Shown in pieces: positions 24,933 to 36,100 of a DNA stretch of 64,000 nt (positions are counted from its first letter, which is position 1; the number at the start of each line of letters is the position of its first letter). This stretch comes from Endobacterium cereale (GTDB lineage: Bacteria; Pseudomonadota; Alphaproteobacteria; Rhizobiales; Rhizobiaceae), in NCBI RefSeq assembly GCF_009617585.1, contig NZ_WIXI01000022.1:124001-188000 (forward strand), in the 5' to 3' direction. The notes below the pieces were generated by a model. That model saw only the letters and a list, made by a program, of their open reading frames with translations, did no database searches and was not told where the DNA came from. Both the position numbers and the translations under genes were made by a program.

Positions 24933-27071
24933 TTACCAGGTGTAGCGCAGGCTTGCCCGATAGGCGCGGCGGTTGCCGTAGAAAGCCCCGGAATTGACTG
25001 CCGTCAGGTATTCCTTGTCGAACAGGTTCTCGACATTGAGTGACAGGGCTACGTTATCCGTCACCATATACTTGGCCGCGAAGTCGAAAACCGTTCTGGA
25101 GGGGAGCGTCTCCGTGTTCAGATTGTTTGCCTCTATGCCGGCGACAAGGCGTGCGCCCATGCCCAGCGTCAGATCGCCAAAAGCGTCGTTTCCGGGCACG
25201 GTATAGTCTGCCCAGACCGAAGCCATGTGGGTGGGAACCTGTTCCGGACGATTGCCGACGATGGCTGCATTGGCGTCCACCTTGATCTCGGCATCGAGAT
25301 AGGTATAGGCGGCGATCAGGTTCAGCTGATTGGTCAGCGCCACCTTGGCTTCGAGTTCGAGACCGCGAACGTTGACCTCGCCCACCTGATTCTGGAATGG
25401 GGTTCCGGTGATCGACTGGACGAGGTTCGTCTGGGTCAAATCAAACACGGCGACGGTAAACAGTGCGTCCATGCCTGCCGGCTGGTATTTTGCGCCGATC
25501 TCGTATTGCGTCCCTTCCTGCGGCTTCGGCTGGCCGAGCAAAGTGCTGCGGTCAACGCTCAAGGGCTGGAAGGATTCCTGATAGCTGGCGTAGAGGGAAA
25601 GCTCGTCGGTCGCCTTGTATGTCAGCCCGAGGCGCGAGGTCACGGCTTCGTCGACGGTATGGGTGTTCGACAGTTTGTCGTTGTTGTTGACGAAGTCGTA
25701 GCGCGTGCCGGCGGTGATGATCCACTGCTTGTTGAGCGTCAGTTCTTCCTGAAGATAAACGCTCTTTGCTGCCTGGGAACCACGCGAGAACGACTGCGGG
25801 ACGCCACTGAGATCGACACCCGTATAGACCGGATTGAAGGGATCGATCGGAGCCACCACGCCAATACCGTACTGCGCCACCTGCGATGCGTCATCGTGCG
25901 CATAGCTGACGCCGAACAGCGTCTTGCTGTCGACGGCGCCGAAGCTGGCATCATATTGCAGCTGATTATCGATATCGAAACGCTGCACGTTGCTGTCGAC
26001 GCCATAAGCGGAGCGCGGATCAGTGGCGGTATCACCACCTAGGAAGACCTGCTTGTAGATCAGGCTCAAATCCGTGTAGCGCATGTTCTGACGGAACTCG
26101 AGGCCATTGCCGAAATTGTGGCGGAACTCGTAGCCGATGTTCCACTCCTCGGTGTCCATGGCATCGAAGCCCGGCTCGCCGAGATAGGTTTCGGAATCGA
26201 TCAGGCCACGCAGAGTGGCCGGAATGGATTGGGCGGTCGAGCCGTCGCGCCGCATGTAATTGGTCAGCAGGGTGAAGTCGGTATCGTCGGATGGTGCAAA
26301 GGTCAGCGCCGGCGCGATGTAGATGCGGTCGTCATCAAGAAAATCGTAGCCGTAGCTTCCATCCTGTCCCTTGGCAGTCAGGCGGTAGGTCCAGACGCCA
26401 TCGGCATCGATCGGGCCGCCGAAATCGATGCCGGTTTCGACATGATCCTCGCCGACCGTCGTATAAACCTCGCCGAATTTCACATCCTGCGGGCGCTTGG
26501 TGACGACATTGACGATGCCGCCCGGCTCCGACAGGCCGAACAGTGTCGAATTGGCGCCTTTCAGAACCTCCACGCGCTGCACGCCGTATGGCTCCAGCCT
26601 GCTGCCCGTGAAGACATTGACACGCATCGGCAAACCATCACGGAAGGTTCGTCCGCTGGAATAGAAGCCGCGGATCTGGAAATAGTCGTAGCGGTTGTCT
26701 GAACCGTAGATATCGGAGGAAACGCCAGGGGTGTAAGCAACCGCCTCATCCAGTGTCTTGACACCACGGATATCCATTTCGCGCTGGGTCACGACCGAGA
26801 CGGAAGCCGGCGCGTCGAGCAGCGGCGTGTCGGTCTTGGAAGACGTGCGTGAGCTTTTTCCGACAATGGTCGCGTCCGGACCGATCGATTTATCTCCGCT
26901 TTCGGTCACGGTAATGGTCTGCAGAACGGTTGCGCCGGCCGCGCTGTCGCTCTGCGCGAGCGCTTGCGACGCGATCAGGATAGCTGAGCTGGAAAGCAGG
27001 ACCGTCAGCGAGCAACGACCGGCGCGCAGGGAGGAGAAGCGGCCAGGGACAATATTCGAACGAGACGCCAC
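24933..27071 (-). CDS. TonB-dependent siderophore receptor
   Basis: A 712-residue outer-membrane receptor. Signal peptide ending ASQALAQ, a short TonB-box-like stretch (TVLQTITVTESG), plug domain (PLLDAPASVSVVTQREMDIRGVKTLDEAVAYTPGVSS...VEVLKGANSTLFGLSEPGGIVNVVTKRP) and a 22-strand barrel ending in aromatic YTW. The plug and the motifs GSRLEPYGVQRVEVLKG and LFDKEYLTAV fit the FhuA/FoxA-like siderophore class (ferrichrome, ferrioxamine, or related hydroxamates), but the ligand cannot be fixed. GTG start with GGAAG upstream. It heads the uptake locus; no siderophore synthesis genes are near, so it may import xenosiderophores. Confidence 0.96.
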   Translation of the reverse strand: MASRSNIVPGRFSSLRAGRCSLTVLLSSSAILIASQALAQSDSAAGATVLQTITVTESGDKSIGPDATIVGKSSRTSSKTDTPLLDAPASVSVVTQREMDIRGVKTLDEAVAYTPGVSSDIYGSDNRYDYFQIRGFYSSGRTFRDGLPMRVNVFTGSRLEPYGVQRVEVLKGANSTLFGLSEPGGIVNVVTKRPQDVKFGEVYTTVGEDHVETGIDFGGPIDADGVWTYRLTAKGQDGSYGYDFLDDDRIYIAPALTFAPSDDTDFTLLTNYMRRDGSTAQSIPATLRGLIDSETYLGEPGFDAMDTEEWNIGYEFRHNFGNGLEFRQNMRYTDLSLIYKQVFLGGDTATDPRSAYGVDSNVQRFDIDNQLQYDASFGAVDSKTLFGVSYAHDDASQVAQYGIGVVAPIDPFNPVYTGVDLSGVPQSFSRGSQAAKSVYLQEELTLNKQWIITAGTRYDFVNNNDKLSNTHTVDEAVTSRLGLTYKATDELSLYASYQESFQPLSVDRSTLLGQPKPQEGTQYEIGAKYQPAGMDALFTVAVFDLTQTNLVQSITGTPFQNQVGEVNVRGLELEAKVALTNQLNLIAAYTYLDAEIKVDANAAIVGNRPEQVPTHMASVWADYTVPGNDAFGDLTLGMGARLVAGIEANNLNTETLPSRTVFDFAAKYMVTDNVALSLNVENLFDKEYLTAVNSGAFYGNRRAYRASLRYTW

Positions 27072-27169
27072 GCGGGCTTCCTTTCTTCAGAAAAGCTAAT
27101 CAAGCCAATAGTTTCGCAAAAATCGCCATCCGAAAATCTTTGCGCTCCAAAAATGGAGTTCTGAAGTCA

Positions 27170-27197
27170 AGTATCCTTCGTGTTAAGAATGTGTCAA
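27170..27197 (-). promoter_or_regulatory. Candidate sigma-70 promoter of the siderophore receptor
   Basis: On the minus strand TTGACA (27192-27197) is followed after 16 bases by GATACT (27170-27175), about 100 bases before the receptor GTG. The spacing and the perfect -35 make it the best promoter in the gap. No clear Fur, RirA or Irr site was recognised by eye. Confidence 0.4.
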
Positions 27198-27226
27198 GGA
27201 ATCGGCGTCTGGTTCCAACATTTTTT

Positions 27227-27270
27227 CGCCACACTGTTGCCCGGATGCGATCCGGCAGAACAGTGTGGCG
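27227..27270. repeat. 44-base near-perfect inverted repeat
   Basis: CGCCACACTGTT (27227-27238) pairs with AACAGTGTGGCG (27259-27270), and the interior CCGGAT/ATCCGG (27241-27246 with 27250-27255) pairs again around a GCG loop. It lies after the sorbosone dehydrogenase-like gene and before the receptor promoter. The strand downstream of the hairpin is A-rich rather than T-rich for the leftward transcript, so it is not a textbook terminator. Confidence 0.8.
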
Positions 27271-27292
27271 TTTGGCAGTTTCAGTGCATTGT

Positions 27293-28759
27293 TTACGGTT
27301 GGGTTGCGGGTGCGATTTCCGTCGGCGACGGGGTCGTTCCACTTGCCGGCGGTGGAGTTGCCTGCGCCGGTGTCGCCGTTTGCTGAACCGGCGATACCTG
27401 ATCGGTGCCAACCGGTTGCGGTGTCACCTTGCCATCGGCAGCAGCGACACGCCAGACCGTATTGCCGGCATCATCCGCCACCAGCAGCGCGCCCGTACCA
27501 TCAATGCCCAGACCGACCGGGCGACCGCGCGCCTGTTCGTTTTGCAGGAAACCGGTTACGACATCCTGCGCCTTGCCGGAAGGCATGCCGTTTTCGAAGG
27601 GTACATAAACGACCTTGTAGCCATTGAAGGCATTGCGGTTCCAGCTGCCGCGCTGGCCGACAAAGGCGCCCGCCGCGTAAGTGTCCGGCATGGCCGACCC
27701 TTGCGTGAAGGCCAGCCCGAGCGCCGCGACATGACTTGAAAGCGCATAGTCCGGCTTGATGGCGCGCTCCACCATATCCGGCCGCGGCGGATAAACGCGG
27801 GCATCGACATGGTTGCCGTAATAACTCCACGGCCAGCCGTAAAAGGCGTTTTCCTTCACCGACGTCATGTAGTCCGGCACCAGGTTCGGGCCAAGTTCGT
27901 CACGCTCGTTGACGACGGTCCATAGTGCACCGGTTTCGGGGTTGAAGGTCAGGCCGTTCGGATTGCGCAGGCCCGACGCGAAGACACGCGCGGCTCCACT
28001 CTGACGGTCAACCTGCCAGATGGCGGCACGCCCCTTTTCGGCTTCCAGGCCGTTTTCAGCAGCGTTGGAATTGGAGCCGACAGATACATAGAGCATGCGG
28101 CCATCCGGGCTGAGTGCCAGATCCTTGGTCCAGTGGTGGTTGAGCGGTCCGCCGGGAAGCGGCGTCAGCACCCGTGGTTCGCCGGAAATCTCTGTCTGTC
28201 CAAGTTTATACGGGTAGGCGACGATGGCATCGGCGGCAGCGACATAAAGCGTGTCGTCGATCCAGGCGAGACCGAAGGGCGAATGCAGATCCTTCAAAAG
28301 GTCATGGCGTTCATCCACAGTTCCGTCGCGATTGGTATCGCGCAGCAGGGTAATGAGATTGCTGGGCGGAGGTGAACCTCCGCCGCCGCTGGCCATCGAC
28401 ATGATAAATCCACGGATATAATCCTTGGGCCGTGAAAGCGGCTTGCCTTCCGGCGCACGGGACTGGACGACAAGCACATCGCCATTCGGCAGTGTATGCA
28501 GGGTGCGCGGATTGACGAGATCTTTCGCATAGGCCGTGACCTTCAGTCCCTCAGCCACGGCTGGCGTTTCATTGTCCTTCCAGCCGACAACTTCGGCGAC
28601 CTTCAGATCCGGCAGCAACAGTGAAATCGGTTCCGGAAGAACAGGATCGGGACCGACCTGCTGGGACAGATCGAAATTATCATTGCTGTCGCTGCAGGCG
28701 GAAAGTGCGAGACCCAACGAGGCGGACAGAAAGACGGTATAAGCGAGACGCTTCTTCAT
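27293..28759 (-). CDS. PQQ-type sorbosone dehydrogenase-like lipoprotein
   Basis: A 488-residue six-bladed beta-propeller protein of the glucose/sorbosone dehydrogenase family: GLKVTAYAKDLVNPRTLHTLPNGDVLVVQSR, DLHSPFGLAWIDDTLYVAAADAIVAYPY, NHHWTKDLALSPDGRMLYVSVGSNSNAAENG, and GLRNPNGLTFNPETGALWTVVNERDELG. The N-terminus has a lipobox (LGLALSAC at about 15-22), so it is membrane-anchored, presumably in the periplasm facing side. Known relatives oxidise aldoses or aldehydes with PQQ; the cofactor cannot be confirmed here. A Pro/Thr/Gln-rich tail of ~45 residues follows. It begins three bases after the DUF2231 gene, its likely electron-transfer or membrane partner. Confidence 0.88.
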   Translation of the reverse strand: MKKRLAYTVFLSASLGLALSACSDSNDNFDLSQQVGPDPVLPEPISLLLPDLKVAEVVGWKDNETPAVAEGLKVTAYAKDLVNPRTLHTLPNGDVLVVQSRAPEGKPLSRPKDYIRGFIMSMASGGGGSPPPSNLITLLRDTNRDGTVDERHDLLKDLHSPFGLAWIDDTLYVAAADAIVAYPYKLGQTEISGEPRVLTPLPGGPLNHHWTKDLALSPDGRMLYVSVGSNSNAAENGLEAEKGRAAIWQVDRQSGAARVFASGLRNPNGLTFNPETGALWTVVNERDELGPNLVPDYMTSVKENAFYGWPWSYYGNHVDARVYPPRPDMVERAIKPDYALSSHVAALGLAFTQGSAMPDTYAAGAFVGQRGSWNRNAFNGYKVVYVPFENGMPSGKAQDVVTGFLQNEQARGRPVGLGIDGTGALLVADDAGNTVWRVAAADGKVTPQPVGTDQVSPVQQTATPAQATPPPASGTTPSPTEIAPATQP

Positions 28760-28762
28760 GGG

Positions 28763-29197
28763 TCAGATCCTCCAGGCCAGGCGAGCATATTTGCGAGAAG
28801 ACAGCGCCGCCGTGAAAAGCATCAGCACGAAGGTGACCGCCGAGGTGGCGAGGCCATAAGGTACGATCGCCGTCCAGCCATCGCCGGCGTGCAGAAGGCT
28901 GTTGAAGATCGCCAGCGCCAGAATGACGAGATAAAGAAGGATGACAAGGAGGCCCGGACGCAACGGCCTTGTTCGCGGCCTCACCAGATCGAGCAATCCG
29001 GCCAGTAATCCGACCGCGCCGCCGACCAGACCTGCAAACAAAAGCCACGCGGAAAAATTCGTCCACATCAGGTTGGCCGTCTGCCAATAGGCAAGATCAG
29101 TCAACAATGCCAGCGTGAAGCAGACAAAGGGAAAAGGAATGAAAACCGCCTGATACGGGTAAGCGGCGGAATCTCGGGCGGACGGCGATGTGCTCAT
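28763..29197 (-). CDS. DUF2231 membrane protein
   Basis: The 144-residue protein has four membrane helices (AVFIPFPFVCFTLALLTDLAYW; FSAWLLFAGLVGGAVGLLAGLLDLV; LLVILLYLVILALAIFNSLLHA; GLATSAVTFVLMLFTAALS) and the HPx-like FPFV...LTDLAYW..N..W..FS.WLL..G...G pattern of DUF2231, a family often beside PQQ dehydrogenases or sorbosone dehydrogenase-like genes. The ATG at 29197 follows GGGAG; the TTG one codon upstream is not used. It forms a two-gene operon with the lipoprotein downstream. Confidence 0.85.
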   Translation of the reverse strand: MSTSPSARDSAAYPYQAVFIPFPFVCFTLALLTDLAYWQTANLMWTNFSAWLLFAGLVGGAVGLLAGLLDLVRPRTRPLRPGLLVILLYLVILALAIFNSLLHAGDGWTAIVPYGLATSAVTFVLMLFTAALSSRKYARLAWRI

Positions 29198-29289
29198 CAA
29201 GGGCTCCCGGGTGAACGAGCGTCAGATGAGCAGGCAACAGTTGGGAACACCGATTTGTTCCACCGGTATCGAGGTAATGGAAGGTGGCG

Positions 29290-31206
29290 TCAGATCGCCA
29301 CCTGCTCTCCCAGTTCGACGACACGGTTGGGCGGAAGCTTGAAATAGGCTGAGGGGTCGATGCTGAAATCGGCAAGACCGATGTAAAGGTGCTCCTGCCA
29401 GCCTGCGAGGCCGGTGTTTGGCGTACTGATCAGGTTGCGCCGGCCGAGATAAAACGAGGTCTGCATGATCTCGAACTTGAAGCCCTTTTTCTTGCAGAGC
29501 GTCAGCGCCTTCGTCACGTTCGGCTCATCCATGAATCCGAACGTGATGTCGAGGCGGAGAAAACGCTTCGAAAGCCGTGTCATCTCGACCCGCTCGCTGT
29601 CAGGCACATAGGGCTTGTCCTGAGTCCAGACGGTAAGAATGACGTTCTGGTCGTGCAGGACGTGATTGTGCTTGATGTTGTGCAGAAGCACGCCCGGAGT
29701 GCGATCCGGCACACTTGTGAGAAACACCGCCGTGCCAGGTACGGTGACCGGCGCATGGTCGCTTTCACGGTCGATCGAGCTTTCCACCGACTTGATGAAC
29801 GTTTCGAGCGGAATGTCGTTTCGCGCGGTCTTCTCTTTCAGATATTTCGAACCCTTGGTCCATGTCCACATGACCATCATGATGGCCAGCGCCAAGACGA
29901 CCGGCACCCAGCCGCCATCATGGATTTTCAAAAGATTGGCAGCAAGGAAGACCGCTTCGATGATGAGCAGCGGCAAGAGCAGAGCCGCGGCGACGAAGGC
30001 CGAATAACCACGCACCGAGCGCAGGAACTGGAACGACATCAGCGTCGTCACCACCATCGCGCCAGTAACGGAAATTCCGTAGGCCGTGGCGAGCGATTCC
30101 GAATCGCCGAACGAAAAGATCAGAACGATGACGCCGATGAACAGGATGGCGTTGACAGCCGGAACATAGATCTGCCCGGTATTGGTTTCCGAGGTGAACT
30201 TGATGGCGAGACGCGGCAGGAAGCCCAGGTGAACGGCCTGACGAGCCAGCGAAAAGGCACCGGTGATGACCGCCTGACTAGCAATGATGGTCGCCATGGT
30301 GGCGAGAATGACGACTGGCAGCAGCGCCCATTCGGGATAAAGCAGATAGAACGGATTGGCGATGGTTTCGGGATTGGTGAGCACCAGCGCGCCCTGTCCG
30401 AGATAATTCAGCGCCAATGCCGGAAATACGAGGATGAACCAGGCGGTCTGGATCGGCTTGCGACCAAAATGGCCGAGGTCGGCATAAAGCGCCTCAGCCC
30501 CGGTCACCGTCAGAAACACTGCGCCGAGAATGATCAGTCCGACGGTGCCGGCATGGGTAATGAACCACAAGGCGTTGAGCGGATTGAGCGCTTCGAGAAT
30601 CGTCCAGTCATCGCTGATATGGATGACGCCGCCCCAAGCCATGACGATGAACCAGAGAACAGTGATTGGCCCGAAAAAATTGGAAACGGCCGCCGTTCCC
30701 TTGGACTGGATGGCGAAAACACCGACCATGATGGCAGCCGACATCGGCAGCACGTAGTCGGAAAAAGCGGGCGTGACGAGCTTGAGACCTTCCAGCGCCG
30801 ACATGACCGACAGCGCCGGGGTGATCATGGCGTCGCCGATGAACAGCGCCGAGCCGATGAGACCCGCAAAAAACAGCACCGGCATATAGCTGCCGGTCTT
30901 TTTCATCAGCAGTGCCAGCAGGGACAATGTGCCGCCTTCGCCGTCGTTATCGGCGCGCAGCAGGAAAAGAACGTATTTGAAGGTGACAAGGATGGTGAGC
31001 GTCCACACCATCAGCGAGATCATGCCGATGACTTCATCATGATGCACGGTGCCATTCTTGGCGAACGGGCGCAGTGCTTCGCGAAACGCATAAAGCGGGC
31101 TCGTGCCGATGTCCCCGTAGACCACGCCGATAGACCCGAGCAGGAGGACGAGGAACTTGCGGGTTTCCGACGTCGCCTGCGGGGCGGCAGTATGTGAGGC
31201 AGTCAT
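29290..31206 (-). CDS. kup: Kup-type potassium uptake transporter
   Basis: A 638-residue K+/H+ symporter. The N-terminal two thirds carry about twelve helices with the Kup signature [22 protein letters not shown] at 25-46, [43 protein letters not shown] and [22 protein letters not shown]; the hydrophilic C-terminal third ([20 protein letters not shown]...) is cytoplasmic. Length and both domains are normal. The start at [10 protein letters not shown] has GGAGAC nine bases upstream; the longer frame is discarded. Rhizobia often have two kup copies; only one is in the window. Confidence 0.97.
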   Translation of the reverse strand: MTASHTAAPQATSETRKFLVLLLGSIGVVYGDIGTSPLYAFREALRPFAKNGTVHHDEVIGMISLMVWTLTILVTFKYVLFLLRADNDGEGGTLSLLALLMKKTGSYMPVLFFAGLIGSALFIGDAMITPALSVMSALEGLKLVTPAFSDYVLPMSAAIMVGVFAIQSKGTAAVSNFFGPITVLWFIVMAWGGVIHISDDWTILEALNPLNALWFITHAGTVGLIILGAVFLTVTGAEALYADLGHFGRKPIQTAWFILVFPALALNYLGQGALVLTNPETIANPFYLLYPEWALLPVVILATMATIIASQAVITGAFSLARQAVHLGFLPRLAIKFTSETNTGQIYVPAVNAILFIGVIVLIFSFGDSESLATAYGISVTGAMVVTTLMSFQFLRSVRGYSAFVAAALLLPLLIIEAVFLAANLLKIHDGGWVPVVLALAIMMVMWTWTKGSKYLKEKTARNDIPLETFIKSVESSIDRESDHAPVTVPGTAVFLTSVPDRTPGVLLHNIKHNHVLHDQNVILTVWTQDKPYVPDSERVEMTRLSKRFLRLDITFGFMDEPNVTKALTLCKKKGFKFEIMQTSFYLGRRNLISTPNTGLAGWQEHLYIGLADFSIDPSAYFKLPPNRVVELGEQVAI

Positions 31207-31392
31207 AAGGTCTCCAGGCGCTCGGCCTTCGTTGCGAGATGAAGGCGAATATGGGGCATCAGTGACGCGATGGCAAACCACCACGCCTTCAACTTTGCTC
31301 CTATCGCCAGACATTTCGCGCCCACGCGATGACATTTATCATGAACATCAAAAAGCATGGGAAAAGCTGGTTGTTGTTGAAATTGGAAAAAA

Positions 31393-31468
31393 TGGTGCCG
31401 CTTACGTGACTCGAACACGTGACCCCGTCATTACGAATGACGTGCTCTACCAACTGAGCTAAAGCGGC
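31393..31468 (-). tRNA. tRNA-Thr (anticodon CGU)
   Basis: A 76-base cloverleaf on the minus strand: acceptor GCCGCTT/AAGCGGC, D arm GCTCAGTTGGTAGAGC, anticodon stem CGTCA/TGACG around TTCGTAA (anticodon CGT, reading ACG), T arm with TTCGAGT, discriminator A and an encoded CCA at 31393-31395. Confidence 0.97.
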
Positions 31469-31777
31469 CCCCGCCTGCCGGGCGCACCCGGTTGCGATGT
31501 GAAGGGGCTGATACAGGCAAAGAGAAAGGATTTCAAGATGCGATTTTTGCGAGGGCACTCATTTCCGACAGAGTGATATCCACAGCCAGGACTGAAGCCG
31601 CGCGACTTCCATCTTTTGCGTTCAAACCTGCCACGCAAATGCCGCGAGCGAATGCATTCTGCCGACAGTGGCCGTGACCTTATTCACCGCATAGCGGCGT
31701 GCACCGCTTGCAGTTCATTGTCTAAAAGTCTACCGAAAGAGCAATATGAGCGGACGTATCGATATCAGGGCCCGGCA
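31469..31777. other. Intergenic region without recognised gene
   Basis: Contains an open + strand frame from 31616 that runs into the next gene, but its codons before 31778 look non-coding (Arg/Cys/Ser-rich). A short frame from ATG at 31746 encodes 11 codons only. Nothing else is seen. Confidence 0.5.
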
Positions 31778-33109
31778 GTGAGCGGTTTGGAAAAAGCCAT
31801 CAGGAACGCGCTCGCGCAATCCGAACGAAACAATGCGGATATCCGGGCGCGCATCTACCATTCCGCCCGACAGGCGCTGGAAGCGGGACTGCGCAAGCAG
31901 GATGTGACCGATCCCGACCTCGTCGACGCGCAGCGGCAACGGCTTGAATCCAAGATTCGCGAGATCGAGTTCGAGGAACGCCAGCGTCTGGCCATCGAGC
32001 GCGCCCAGGCGCCCGCCATCCCGCCGGCCAATCAACCCGATCGCCAGCCTGCGAGCCAGCCAGTCAGCGCGGCACCCGTACCAGGTGCACCGACGACGGC
32101 ACCAGCAGCAAACCCGGGTCCGGTGGCAAACGGCGACCATGCCGAAATGCGCACGCCGCCTGCGACAGCTTATGGCTCGGCATCCGATTCGTCTTTGGAC
32201 GAGCTTTCAGCGTTCGTGGGTGGCAACAGGCGGAACAACCAAACCGCTTCGCCTACCGATGCGGGCAGCCTTGGCGATCTGGGCGTATCTCGTCGCGGCG
32301 GCAGTGAGCAGCCGGCAGAACTGCGTCCTCGGCGTGAAATTGAGGCGGAAAAGCCAGCCAAACGCAGCTGGTGGCAAGGCAAAAGCAAGACACCCGCAGC
32401 CAAACCGGTAGCGCTGCCGCAGACGCCGAAAGCGGCGCATCTGGACGTGGCCGCTGGAAAGGAAGGACGACCACGCAAGCGTCGGCGCTGGATTTCCAGT
32501 CTGGTCGTGCCGCTCATCGTGCTCGGTGCGGCCGGTTGGGGCCTTTGGTGGGCTGGCAACAATGGCCTGATCGTCATGCCGGACTTCAACAACACGCCGG
32601 TTAGCAATGGTGGCAGCAACAGCCAGGCACCGGCAGGTTTCGAGCCGGGCCGTGGTTTTTCCGAGGAATGGGCGGAAGTTTTCATTCCGAAAGACACGCA
32701 AGGTATCGTGCCCGCGAGCAATGCCAGTGTGGAAGCTGTCCACGCATCAGGCGGCCAGGCGGTGCGTGTAACTTCGCAGACACCCGGCCCCGACGGCGAG
32801 GTCGCAATCGAGGTGCCTGCGGCAATTCTCCGGGAGATGGCCGGCAAGACTTCGACGGTCGCAGTCACGTTGCAGACAGCAGGCGATCGTTCCGTCGAAG
32901 TGGCCGTGCGTTGTGATTTCGGCAGTCTGGGCGGCTGTTCCCGACATCGTTTCAAGGCGACGCAGGAAAAGACCGACGCGCTGTTCAGAGTGAATTTCGA
33001 TCGCTCGCTCGCCCCCAACACGCCCGGCCGCATCTATCTCAATAGCGATGTTCTCGGCGGCAAAATGCCGATCTATATCTTTTCGATGCGTATCCTGCCC
33101 GGCCAATAA
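31778..33109 (+). CDS. Single-pass membrane protein with cytosolic coiled coil and periplasmic domain
   Basis: Starting from GTG at 31778 the protein has ~443 residues: an N-terminal helical part (VSGLEKAIRNALAQSERNNADIRARIYHSARQALEAGLRKQ...QRQRLESKIREIEFEERQRLAIERAQ) likely to form a coiled coil, a Pro/Ala/Gln-rich linker, basic stretch RPRKRRRW, one membrane helix (ISSLVVPLIVLGAAGWGLWWAGNNG) and a ~170-residue periplasmic domain with two Cys (VRCDFGSLGGCSRHRF) that may be disulfide-bonded. No family is recognised. It seems to be a conserved rhizobial protein with a topology suited to envelope signalling or scaffolding. The start is uncertain. Confidence 0.72.
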   Translation: MSGLEKAIRNALAQSERNNADIRARIYHSARQALEAGLRKQDVTDPDLVDAQRQRLESKIREIEFEERQRLAIERAQAPAIPPANQPDRQPASQPVSAAPVPGAPTTAPAANPGPVANGDHAEMRTPPATAYGSASDSSLDELSAFVGGNRRNNQTASPTDAGSLGDLGVSRRGGSEQPAELRPRREIEAEKPAKRSWWQGKSKTPAAKPVALPQTPKAAHLDVAAGKEGRPRKRRRWISSLVVPLIVLGAAGWGLWWAGNNGLIVMPDFNNTPVSNGGSNSQAPAGFEPGRGFSEEWAEVFIPKDTQGIVPASNASVEAVHASGGQAVRVTSQTPGPDGEVAIEVPAAILREMAGKTSTVAVTLQTAGDRSVEVAVRCDFGSLGGCSRHRFKATQEKTDALFRVNFDRSLAPNTPGRIYLNSDVLGGKMPIYIFSMRILPGQ

Positions 33110-33153
33110 GTATGGCTGGTGTCGGAGGCGGCTTCCGCCTCCGACATATTGTC

Positions 33154-36100
33154 TCAGAAACGTGTCGACATGCGTGCGCGGGCACCAACACTGACACCTC
33201 CCTCACCTTCGATATCGAAGAGAAGTGCGAAGTCGAACATCCATGCCGTTTCGGTCTGCAGTGAGGCACCGGCCGTGACTGTGGCAAACGTTCCTTCGCC
33301 ATCAAGCCCGGCGAAACCGACCGTGCCTCCCAGACGCGGCGTCAATACCATGCCGTTGCTGAGCACGATCCGGCGCTCGATTTCCGCACCTATGCTGGCC
33401 CTCAACTGCTCCATGGAAAAGCCTTCCAGCAGAAGTCTGTCGCCCGCATCGTTGCTGACGGCATAGTCCTTCACCGTCTCGGTTAGATAGACTGCCCGCA
33501 ATTTCGGCGTAACAACCATCGCTTGGTCGAGATACCACTCACCCTTTAGGGAGCCATCCCACATCCAGCGGGTCGTATCGAACTTGCCGTCGAAGAACGG
33601 TGTATCAATATCGTTCCAGGAGCCGCCATAAAGCAAGCTCGTGTCGAAAAACACGCCCTTGGCAATTTCCATCGACACATAAGGACCGGCAAACCAGCCA
33701 TTGCCCGTCAGTTCTGCATCTTCGTCGGCGGGATCGGTCATCCTGTCGAAATGGGCGGAAACACCGATCAGAGCTCGATCGCTGAGAAGATAGTCCATGC
33801 CGACCGACAGAAGCGCAAAACTGCCCCAGCGATCATCTTCCTTGTCATTGTTCCCGCGGCCATTGGCGCGGATGGCGCCATCCAGCCAGATATTGAACCG
33901 GCGAGGCTCGGCAGCCTCCAGTCCATCGGAACGATCCCGTGCTGCTTCCATTTGCGCCAGACTGGTCGAGAATGCGGCACGCATGCCATCCTCCTGGGGC
34001 GACATGCGCAGGGTGACAGGATCACGGGCATTTTCCATGCGCCGCCGTTCAAGAAGACCGGGAACCCTTATCGTCGATGACAGCAGGCTTTGCCGCGTTC
34101 GCACGAAATCATGGACGAGTTCATCGATATCGTCCGCCACCATGGTGGCGTTGAAATTGAGATTGTAGGCGACGGTTCCAACATTGGAGGCGCCGAAGGC
34201 GCTAATCAGCTGATAACCGACGACAGCCCTACCCGAAAAAGCGGGGTTAGGTGTGAAGCGCAGGTAAAAACCGCTCGGAGCGACCGGGCCCGCCTGAGCC
34301 AGTTCGCCGCGGATAATTTCCGCGGTACCGGCTGAAGGCGGCAAGACGGTGCCAAGAATGGCATCGACGAAAGGCCCGCCTGTTGCGCCGGAATTCAGAT
34401 ACACATTGGGCGGTGTACCACCGACGGGAACCGTCACCTCCTTGTTGTCAACGCTGACGGATCTCGGCTGAACCTGCAGTGTGAAGCTGGCCGAGCCTGT
34501 TACACCCGCGGCATCACTTACGCCGATTGTGAAACTATAGGCACCGGGCGCCGCTTCGGTGGACAGCGGGCCATTAAGATCACCGTTGGAAACATTCAGC
34601 ACCAGGCCGGGCGGCAGACTGCCACCATCAAGACGGTATATCAGCGGAGCAGTGCCACCGTTCGCGGAAATATCCTGACTATACGCCTCTCCCACCATGG
34701 CCTGCGGTAATGCGCCGCCGGCCGGAGAGAAAACGAAGGTGCCGGCGCCTGCATTGACCGTGAGTTCGTAAGTAGCCATCGCAATAGCACCGGCCGTGTC
34801 GGTTGCCGTCACCTCAAGCGAATAGCTGCCTGTGGCCGTCGGCGTACCATTGATGGCGCCACCGGTCGTCATGACGAGACCGGGTGGCAGGCCGGCAGCG
34901 GCAAAACTTGCGGTCCCGCTGCCCCCTGTCACGGTGATGCCGGTGTAGGAATAGGCCAGCCCGGTTGTCGCCGGCGGCAGGCCGCTGGCGGTGGGAGGTG
35001 ACAGAACAAGCGCGGCAGCCAGAACACGCATGGAATAGGCAACCGTCCCGGTCGCGCCGCCGGCATCGGTGGCAGTCACAGACAAGCTGTAACTGCCGGC
35101 TGCCGTGGGCATGCCCGCGATCATGTTGCTGCCCGGCGCAATCGCGAGGCCCGGCGGCAGGCTGCCGCTGCTCACGGCAAAATCGTAGGGCGCCGTGCCC
35201 CCGGAGGCGCTGAACATCTGAGCATAGGCGTCTCCGACCGTTCCATCCGGTAGTGAGCCAGCTGTCGGAGCCAGCGTGATGATGGGATTGGTTACGATGA
35301 TGGAGACCGTAGCAGGCGCGGACGTGCCCGAAATATTGCTGGCCGTGTAAGCAAAACTATCAGTGCCGACAAAACCTGATGACGGTGTGTAAGTGATAGC
35401 CGTTCCCGCAACCGAAAAGGTTCCATTTGACGGTGCCGTGGTAACTGCAACGGAGGTGGCCGTCCCACCGGTTATATTGAGCGCAATCGGGTTGTCGGCA
35501 GATCCACGCACAACATTTGCCGTCACAGGATTGGCGACTGGCGACTGTTCGGCGATATCAAGCGCATAGACACTGCTGCCCGTTGCGCCATAAAAATCTG
35601 TCGCGGTTACCGTAAAGTTACTCACCCCTGCGGTGGTCGGCGTGCCGGCAAGTGCACCGGTGGAAAGATCAAGCACCAAACCGGCCGGCAATGTGCCGCC
35701 TGTCACCACATAGGAATAGGGCGCGGTTCCAGCGGATGCGACAAAAGGCTGGTTATAGAAACTGCCCACCTTACCGAGGGGAAGAGCCCCGGTCACAGGA
35801 GAAAGGGAGAGTGTCGGCGCGCTGACTGTGACTGTGACTGTGGCGGGTGCAGACGTGCCGGACGAGTTTGTGGCGGTATAGGTAAACGTGTCACTGCCGG
35901 AATAACCGGCCGTTGGCTCATAGGTGATGGCGGTACCAGCGGCCGTTGCTGTGCCATGGGAAGCCGTGTCGAACACGGCGACAGAGGATGCCACACCGCC
36001 GGACAGGGCAAGCGGAACGGCTGTCGCGCTCGAATTGGCCGCAATGCTGAACGGCAAATCCGATGCCAGCGGCAGCGGCAGAACCACTTCAAGCGTATAG

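Noticed and set aside
29389..31197. 602-residue frame on the + strand opposite kup
   Set aside because: Shadow frame of kup; composition dominated by Arg/Asp/Gln/His, no domains, no ribosome site.
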